A stretch of 20,001 nucleotides of DNA from contig DRGS01000123.1 in the NCBI GenBank assembly GCA_011053245.1, positions 1 through 20,001 of the forward strand. The letters run 5' to 3'. The number at the start of each line of letters is the position of its first letter. Position 1 is the stretch's first letter. Shown here in pieces: positions 14,774-20,001 of this stretch. This DNA is from Phycisphaerales bacterium. GTDB taxonomy: Bacteria > Planctomycetota > Phycisphaerae > Sedimentisphaerales > Anaerohalosphaeraceae. Made by a program: the position numbers and the translations under genes. The notes below the pieces were generated by a model. That model saw nothing but the letters and a program-made list of their open reading frames with translations. It did no database searches and was not told where the DNA came from.

Positions 14774-14809
14774 TGTAAGTGTTTATTGTCAAAGGGGTTA
14801 TGGCAGCGG
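14774..14809 (+). repeat. Repeat copy B: second candidate attachment arm
   Basis: TGTAAGTGTTT (14774-14784), AAAGGGG (14791-14797), TTATG (14798-14802) and CAGCGG (14804-14809) follow the order of copy A near 10569, and CAAAAG lies just upstream in both. CAGCGG is inverted as CCGCTG at 14856-14861. The two copies point the same way and are about 4.2 kb apart. The surrounding gene-free stretch (14612-15004) otherwise holds only the cytochrome promoter. Confidence 0.4.
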
Positions 14810-14899
14810 GTTTGTGCCGTTTGCAGACTATGTGTGCTTGTCAAGGGTCGCAGGACCGCTGAAAAATCGCCCTGACGACAAAATTAGTGATTTTCAAAA

Positions 14900-14928
14900 T
14901 TGATTTTCCCCCGATATTTCCGTATAAT
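14900..14928 (+). promoter_or_regulatory. Sigma-70 promoter of the octaheme cytochrome gene
   Basis: TTGATT (14900-14905) and a perfect TATAAT (14923-14928) are 17 bases apart. Transcription would start near 14935, leaving a leader of about 70 bases that contains a small CCCTGAGGG hairpin. Confidence 0.7.
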
Positions 14929-15004
14929 CAATTCCCAAAGGTCGCCCTGAGGGTTTGCGTAAATTCTTAAAATATGTACAGAGATTTTGAGCGGGAACCG
15001 ACAA

Positions 15005-17395
15005 ATGATAGATATAAATAGAAAGTTTTTATTAGCAGGCATTCTGACAATAGCTTTGTTTTTGCTTTTCTGTGTCTTCTCACATTGCATTGCCATGTCA
15101 AAACCTATAGACGTCCCAACCACCGATTTCACCGGATCGGCCAGCTGCATACAATGCCATGAAAAGTTCTATAAGCTCTGGTCTTCGTCATTTCACGGAC
15201 TTGCCATGCAGCCGTACACAAACAAATTCGGAGCCGAAGAGATCACCGCTCATGACGAATTTCTTCAGGGTGAAACCAATAGCTACCGCGCTTTCATAAC
15301 CAAAAAGAAAGGCTATGTTGTCGTTCGGAGCGGTGATGAAGAAAAAAGTTATCCTATCACAGACGTACTTGGCGGCAAGAATGTTTATTACTTTCTAACT
15401 TTGCTGGAAAGAGGACGGCTTCAGGTTCTTCCCTTGGCTTATGACGTTCCAGGAAAAGAATGGTTCGACACGACAGCCAGTGCCGTGCGGCATTTCACCG
15501 GGAGCCAGGACGAGGCCATAGACTGGATGGAAACGCCTCTTACGTTCAATACTTCATGCTTTAGCTGTCACGTCAGCCAGCTTAAGACAAACTACGACCT
15601 GAAAACAGACACATACCACACCGTCTGGAATGAACCGGGAATCAATTGTGAAACATGCCACGGCCCGTCAGGTGAACACGTTCGGAGTTTCCAGAAAGCA
15701 GCTTTGGATAACAAAAAACCAAAGGACCTCGGGTTGGTGAGTACAAAGAATTTTGATGTCGAGCAGGTAGACGGTATGTGCGGCCCATGCCATGCAAAGA
15801 TGCGTGCGGTCACTGCAGGATATAAACCCGGCGAGAAATATTTTGACCACTATGATCTCGTCACTTTTGAAAATAGAGATTATTACCCCGACGGAAGAGA
15901 TCTCGGCGAAAACTATACATTCACCAGTTGGAGAATGAACAAGTGCGCAGAATCCGGCAAACTCGATTGCGTCTATTGCCACACCTCCAGCGGCCGTGAC
16001 AGGTTCGCCGGCGACAAGGCAGACCAAGCCTGCCTGCCATGCCATGACGAAATTGTAAATAACGTATCGGCCCATTCGCATCACGAACCAGACAGCCAAG
16101 GCAGCAAGTGCAAAACATGCCACATGCCAAAAACCGAATTCGCCAGAATGGTTCGCCATGATCATTCGTTCAGACCGCCGACACCGAAAACTACGATCGC
16201 TCATAAATCACCCAACGCATGCAATATCTGCCACACAGACAAAACCGCCGTTTGGGCCGACAAACACGTAACCGCCTGGTATGGCGACAGCTACCAGGAT
16301 GAAACTGTACATTTCGCCTCCCTCATCGATGATGCCAGAAAAGGCAAATGGGATCGTCTCGATGAAATGCTAAAGTATATAACAGGCAAGGACCGCCGGG
16401 AAGTGGTTGCCACATCGCTTATTCGTATTCTGAAAAACTGCCCGGACAACAAAAAACTGGACACGATCATAGCGGCCCTGAAAGACTCTTCACCGATGGT
16501 CAGAGCCGCCGCTGCTTCAGCACTGTCTAATCATGGCACGGAAAAGGTACTCAACGCATTGTTGACGGTAACCGATGACCGGTGGCGTGTTGTAAGGAGT
16601 CAGGCAGGCTTTGCGATATCGACGTTCCCACCGCAGATGATCAGCGCAGAAAATAAAATAAAATCCCAAAAAGCAATCGCTGAATACCTCACATCACTGC
16701 AAAACCGTCCCGACGACGCTCTCTCGTATTACAACCTCGGCAACTATTATTCCAACCAGGGCGATCTTGAAAAAGCGATAGATTCGTACAATACCTCAAC
16801 GGAACTAAGAAGCGACCTTCTGATGTCCCACGTAAACGCTTCGATAATCCACGCAAGACTCGGAAAAACGAAAGAAGCCGAAATATCCCTGCGAAAGGCA
16901 CTTGTAATAGACCCCAACAACGCCGCCAGCAATTTCAACATGGGCCTGCTCTTAGCTGAAAACGGCAATATCGACGGAGCCAAAAAGTGTTTGGCGCAGG
17001 CACTGAAAACAGATCCCGATTTCGCCGAAGCAGCCTTTAACCTCGGAATAATACTTGCCCGGACCAGCCCGTCAGAAGCCATCGAACTTTGCCGAAGAGC
17101 ACACAGCCTTCGTCCAGAAAACAGCAGGTATGGCTATACGCTGGCCTTTTTCCTCAATCAGAATGCCCGGACCAGTGAAGCAATAACCGTACTTGTCAAA
17201 ATGATCGATAGCTCAAACGCCACCTCCGACATCTACGCATTTCTTGCAGTGATCTACCGCGATCAAGGCAGAAAAAACGAAGCGTTGGACATTTGCCGCA
17301 AGGCGATAGAAAACGAAAAGCTCCCGATGCAGGATCGCTACCGGTTCGAGGCTCAGCTAAGATCGCTGCAAAACCCACAACCTGCAAGCCAATAA
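15005..17395 (+). CDS. Exported octaheme c-type cytochrome with HEAT and TPR repeats
   Basis: The 796-residue protein has an N-terminal signal/anchor (about residues 7-30) and eight CxxCH heme sites: CIQCH, CFSCH, CETCH, CGPCH, CVYCH, CLPCH, CKTCH and CNICH, all in the first half. This part resembles cytochrome c554-type multiheme domains. It is followed by a HEAT-like segment (SPMVRAAAASALSNHGTEKV, then a second VVRSQAGFAIS repeat) and a run of TPRs (YYNLGNYYSNQGDLEKAIDS, then NFNMGLLLAENGNIDGAKK and others) to the C-terminus. Periplasmic electron transfer is inferred; the repeats probably bind partners or self-associate. I chose the ATG at 15005, eight bases after GGGA; a TTG at 14987 is possible. 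No catalytic motif for nitrite or hydroxylamine chemistry could be assigned. Cytochrome maturation genes are not in the window. Confidence 0.88.
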   Translation: MIDINRKFLLAGILTIALFLLFCVFSHCIAMSKPIDVPTTDFTGSASCIQCHEKFYKLWSSSFHGLAMQPYTNKFGAEEITAHDEFLQGETNSYRAFITKKKGYVVVRSGDEEKSYPITDVLGGKNVYYFLTLLERGRLQVLPLAYDVPGKEWFDTTASAVRHFTGSQDEAIDWMETPLTFNTSCFSCHVSQLKTNYDLKTDTYHTVWNEPGINCETCHGPSGEHVRSFQKAALDNKKPKDLGLVSTKNFDVEQVDGMCGPCHAKMRAVTAGYKPGEKYFDHYDLVTFENRDYYPDGRDLGENYTFTSWRMNKCAESGKLDCVYCHTSSGRDRFAGDKADQACLPCHDEIVNNVSAHSHHEPDSQGSKCKTCHMPKTEFARMVRHDHSFRPPTPKTTIAHKSPNACNICHTDKTAVWADKHVTAWYGDSYQDETVHFASLIDDARKGKWDRLDEMLKYITGKDRREVVATSLIRILKNCPDNKKLDTIIAALKDSSPMVRAAAASALSNHGTEKVLNALLTVTDDRWRVVRSQAGFAISTFPPQMISAENKIKSQKAIAEYLTSLQNRPDDALSYYNLGNYYSNQGDLEKAIDSYNTSTELRSDLLMSHVNASIIHARLGKTKEAEISLRKALVIDPNNAASNFNMGLLLAENGNIDGAKKCLAQALKTDPDFAEAAFNLGIILARTSPSEAIELCRRAHSLRPENSRYGYTLAFFLNQNARTSEAITVLVKMIDSSNATSDIYAFLAVIYRDQGRKNEALDICRKAIENEKLPMQDRYRFEAQLRSLQNPQPASQ

Positions 17396-17440
17396 GTCAC
17401 CTGCAGGCAAATCAGCAAGTCTTTCTCATATATTTTCCCT

Positions 17441-17468
17441 TTGACAACAATTAGGCAGTAGTTATACT
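17441..17468 (+). promoter_or_regulatory. Consensus-like sigma-70 promoter of the GH9-like gene
   Basis: A perfect TTGACA (17441-17446) and TATACT (17463-17468) are separated by 16 bases. This is the best promoter in the window and gives the downstream gene its own transcript with a leader of about 140 bases. Confidence 0.75.
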
Positions 17469-17478
17469 CATCAATAGT

Positions 17479-17524
17479 AAAGGGTGGAACCGACCTCTGG
17501 AACCACGTCACTCCAAAGCCCTTT
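17479..17524 (+). promoter_or_regulatory. Leader hairpin at the 5' end of the GH9-like gene transcript
   Basis: AAAGGGTGG (17479-17487) can pair with CCA (17513-17515) and CCCTTT (17519-17524) around a three-base bulge, so the transcript would start almost exactly with this stem. TGGAACC occurs twice in the loop region (17485-17491 and 17498-17504). A second hairpin, AACC/GGTT with CTC/GAG, follows at 17526-17550. It may be a stability element or a protein or ligand site; function unknown. Confidence 0.35.
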
Positions 17525-17550
17525 TAACCGCTCAAAAGAAAGAGTTGGTT

Positions 17551-17583
17551 ATGGCTGAGGAAACAGTGACGCTTAACGATTAA
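17551..17583 (+). CDS. Possible ten-codon leader peptide
   Basis: ATG at 17551 opens a ten-residue frame (MAEETVTLND) ending in TAA, with purine-rich AAGAAAGAG upstream at a suitable distance, within the leader of the GH9-like gene. It could be a translated upstream frame or chance. Confidence 0.2.
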   Translation: MAEETVTLND

Positions 17584-17615
17584 TGTTTTCAAAAAACAGA
17601 TAGGAACGCTTGATT

Positions 17616-19889
17616 ATGAGAATTCTAATTTACAAACGTATTATTATGACCTGTATCGCAGGCATACTGACCGCTTCGGTTGTGTTGGCCAATGATATAA
17701 ATTGGGCTAAAAAAACCACAGTTTCCGCGAGCAGCCATCGAGGAGATTATGTTCCCGAAAAGGTAAAGGATGGCGTGGTCAGTGATGCGTCGCGCTGGCT
17801 GGCAGCGGAAGACGATAAAAAACCTTGGGTTGAACTGGCTTTCCCCGAACCGATTACTGTTGGAATGATCGATGTTTTTTCCGGTTGGAAGAACGGCGAC
17901 AGCCTGAAAGCCTTTGATGTGATGGTCGAGGTGGACGGGATTTGGCAGCGTCATGCGGACTGGGAGGTTCGTGAGAACGCGAACACCTCGAAGCGTATTT
18001 ATATCGACCGGAAGAGCGTTTCGAAACTTCGTCTGGAGCTGGTGAAACGCGGCGCGGCTCGTATCCGCGAAATCGCGGTGTATGACAATAAGGAAGCACA
18101 GGGATTGAAAGATGTCGGGGAGCTCGGAAACAAAGCGGAGGCGTATGAAATCAGCTTCAGCCAGCATCAAATTGGCCTGAACCAGATCGGCTATCTGACG
18201 AGTCGCCCCAAACGTTTCACTGCGCCTTTGTCCGGAGACGGAACGGAATTCAAGATTCGGAAGCAGGGCAAGAGTGCTGTTCTTTATCGCGGGGTTATTA
18301 AAGGGGGGGTCGGTGATTTTACAGCCTTCAGGCCAGCCGATTCTGACGCTCGTTATGTCATCGATTTAAGCGGCGGCAATCTGAAGCCGAACACCAGCGA
18401 TCCTTTCCTCATTCGGGAGCACCTGGACATGGAACAGTACTGGCAGCCGGCGGTCGATTTCTTGAACGATGTCCGCTCCGTAACCGGAACCCATCCGAGT
18501 GCCTATGGTGGATGTGCCTTCCGCGACGGAACCTATTATGATGCCATCGTTCCCTCGCTCGTTCTTTTTTATCTCTCCGATCCGCAGTTCATTGAGTCGA
18601 TGCCGCGTCAGATCGATTGGCAGGCCGATAAAGCTCGTGTCACTGCACCTGGCTTTGTTTTTATCAAAGATGGTGCTCAGCCTGGTGTGATGGATGCGGT
18701 ACGCAACTACTACCAGTTGGAAGGGCCGAAACCCGGCGCGCCTGATGTGGTGAAACTGATCCACTGGGGGGCGGGCTATATTTTGATGAGACCCAACGGC
18801 CGCGACCCTAGCGCGAGTTTCGAAAACGATGACAGCACTATTGAGCCGCAGACCGTCGAGCAAGTTGCCTACGTACTCTGGGCATGGCCCGCATTGAAGC
18901 AATGGCTGCCGCAATCATTCTATGACCGGTGCCGCGACTTCTGTTTCAAGTATTGGAAACCTGCCGGTGGCCCAAGAGGAGGCTTTGCGCAAGGCGGTTC
19001 GGCCAACAAAAAAGGGGCGAGTGCGCTCGATATCAGTCCTTGGTGGGATCCCAAAACGTACATGACGATAGAATCTTTTGATGAGAGAATACATAATCCG
19101 GGTCATATGCATCCGTTCAAGGGCCGGCACGCACCGGGCCATTCGATTGTGCCGAATCTGCTGATGCATGAAGTTGCGTTGCGCCAAGGGCGCGATGATG
19201 CCGCCATCTATCTGGATGCTGCCGTGAAACAGGCGGACTGGATTATAAAAAATCTGGACTGGAATGATCCGCGTACTACCAAAGGGCATCGTCTGGCTGA
19301 ACACCGCACAATTCCTAACCTGGTCTGGTTGCTGCAGAAATATCCGAAGCAGGCTCCGGAAGGGTTGAAGAAAAAGATCACCGAATGGTCACGCATCGCT
19401 GTCAGCCGATCGAACAACCTCTGGGATTTCCGTCGCTTTAGTGACACTATGTGGACTATCCCGGGCATGAATGAGGTCGGAAACTCGCTCAGCCTGCCTG
19501 CCATCGCACTCTCCGCATCCTGGGTGGTTGATGATCCCGCGCTGAAAAAAGAACTTGAACGCATCGCCATCGCCTCGGTAGACCACGTATTCGGGCGCAA
19601 CCCGATGCTGCATGCCGCGCCGAGTCATCCGGATCAAGGCTTTCCTGAAATCGAGCGCGGCTGGCCGAAGCGTTATAAAAAAGACGTCTGTGCGCGATTG
19701 GAAACTGTTCGAGGAAGTATCGCCTCACTGCCGGGTAGCGAGATGTATCCTTTTCAACCAGGGAAACGGTTTCGCCATCTGGAAGGCTGGTCGAACTATG
19801 GTGCCTCATGGTGCATCAGCCTGAGTTATTTGAAATTCGATAAAGATGCTTCCACTCCGGATATGAATCTTGTGGACAAAAAGATTTAG
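17616..19889 (+). CDS. Exported discoidin-domain, CelD-Ig and GH9-like protein
   Basis: The 757-residue protein has a signal peptide (about 1-25, ending SVVLAND). Domains in order: an F5/8 type C (discoidin) carbohydrate-binding-like domain (about 30-155, from WAKKTTVSASSH through LRLELVKRGAARIREIAVYD), a cellulase N-terminal Ig-like domain (about 165-270, starting at LNQIGYLTSRPKRFT), and an alpha-helical barrel resembling glycoside hydrolase family 9. The clearest GH9 trace is the VDHVFGRNP segment, equivalent to the family's DYxLGxNP. The catalytic DAGD motif and the HHR motif are not recognisable, so the active site is altered or the substrate differs from cellulose. AGGA lies ten bases before the chosen ATG; a TTG at 17610 is the alternative. 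It has its own promoter and terminator, and its later part looks GC-richer than neighbouring genes, which may indicate transfer. Confidence 0.75.
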   Translation: MRILIYKRIIMTCIAGILTASVVLANDINWAKKTTVSASSHRGDYVPEKVKDGVVSDASRWLAAEDDKKPWVELAFPEPITVGMIDVFSGWKNGDSLKAFDVMVEVDGIWQRHADWEVRENANTSKRIYIDRKSVSKLRLELVKRGAARIREIAVYDNKEAQGLKDVGELGNKAEAYEISFSQHQIGLNQIGYLTSRPKRFTAPLSGDGTEFKIRKQGKSAVLYRGVIKGGVGDFTAFRPADSDARYVIDLSGGNLKPNTSDPFLIREHLDMEQYWQPAVDFLNDVRSVTGTHPSAYGGCAFRDGTYYDAIVPSLVLFYLSDPQFIESMPRQIDWQADKARVTAPGFVFIKDGAQPGVMDAVRNYYQLEGPKPGAPDVVKLIHWGAGYILMRPNGRDPSASFENDDSTIEPQTVEQVAYVLWAWPALKQWLPQSFYDRCRDFCFKYWKPAGGPRGGFAQGGSANKKGASALDISPWWDPKTYMTIESFDERIHNPGHMHPFKGRHAPGHSIVPNLLMHEVALRQGRDDAAIYLDAAVKQADWIIKNLDWNDPRTTKGHRLAEHRTIPNLVWLLQKYPKQAPEGLKKKITEWSRIAVSRSNNLWDFRRFSDTMWTIPGMNEVGNSLSLPAIALSASWVVDDPALKKELERIAIASVDHVFGRNPMLHAAPSHPDQGFPEIERGWPKRYKKDVCARLETVRGSIASLPGSEMYPFQPGKRFRHLEGWSNYGASWCISLSYLKFDKDASTPDMNLVDKKI

Positions 19890-19892
19890 AAC

Positions 19893-19925
19893 GGGCTTCA
19901 AAAGTTTTTAGAAAACTATTAGCCC
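19893..19925 (+). terminator. Hairpin after the GH9-like gene, probable terminator
   Basis: GGGCT (19893-19897) pairs with AGCCC (19921-19925), enclosing a second stem of AGTTTT (19903-19908) with AAAACT (19912-19917). There is no clean T-run afterwards, so it may be a rho-dependent or processed end. The final 60 bases of the window are A- then C-rich low-complexity sequence without a gene. Confidence 0.5.
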
Positions 19926-20001
19926 GCCGACCTGTCGGTGTGGTTATATTTACAAAAAAAAGAAAAATTCCACCCCTAAACCCTACCCCCACCCCAAAAA
20001 C

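Noticed and set aside
14884..15150. Minus-strand 88-codon frame over the cytochrome start
   Set aside because: It is antisense to the promoter and signal peptide of the cytochrome gene and has no binding site.
17481..17492. AGGGTGGAACCG matches the core T-box antiterminator sequence
   Set aside because: A T-box needs a Stem I and specifier loop upstream, but the promoter at 17441-17468 leaves about ten bases, and the cytochrome gene ends at 17395. The downstream gene is also not an amino-acid gene. Treated as a chance match within a hairpin.
19960..20001. C-rich low-complexity end of the window
   Set aside because: It could be a genuine intergenic tract or a contig-end artefact; nothing can be concluded from 40 bases.

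Overview
The window most likely comes from an anaerobic member of the PVC group, probably a planctomycete of the Phycisphaerae/Sedimentisphaerales kind. This is inferred from gene content: an Nqr operon, a multiheme cytochrome fused to HEAT/TPR repeats, rubrerythrin, an exported discoidin/GH9-like protein and a pseudopilin-like protein. I saw no rRNA or other marker gene, so the taxonomy is only moderately supported.

Layout. Positions 1-4861 (+) are a tight gene string: the C-terminal part of a GH3-family enzyme, a small FMN-binding split-barrel protein, and pyruvate-dehydrogenase-type E1 alpha, E1 beta and E2. It ends at a clear terminator (4915-4942); no E3 gene is in view. Positions 5034-9411 (+) are a Na+-translocating NADH:quinone reductase operon, nqrB-C-D-E-F, with its own promoter and a sixth unknown gene at the end, but no nqrA. 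A convergent rubrerythrin gene (9607-10152, -) follows with a good terminator.

Positions 10168-14990 look like accessory DNA. They hold the reading-frame tail of a broken gene, a 42-nt 3' fragment of a tRNA with a CAU anticodon (the usual scar of tyrosine-recombinase integration), a strong terminator hairpin, and imperfect direct repeats about 4.2 kb apart (near 10569 and 14774). Between the repeats lies a four-gene cassette (10946-14352, +): a small membrane protein with an Asn/Ser-rich NPNSSSIGS stretch, a TPR/four-helix membrane protein, a radical SAM/SPASM enzyme, and a pseudopilin-like anchored protein. A truncated ThuA-like lipoprotein gene faces the end of the cassette. The cassette is the best candidate for an undescribed system: a membrane-associated peptide-modification unit in which the first protein may be the substrate.

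Positions 14900-17395 (+) carry an octaheme c-type cytochrome with HEAT and TPR repeats behind a near-consensus promoter. Positions 17441-19925 (+) carry an exported discoidin + CelD-type Ig + GH9-like protein with its own consensus-like promoter, a structured leader and a terminator; it looks more GC-rich than its neighbours.

Together the core genes describe pyruvate oxidation feeding NADH to a sodium-pumping respiratory complex, peroxide defence, periplasmic electron transfer and polysaccharide use.
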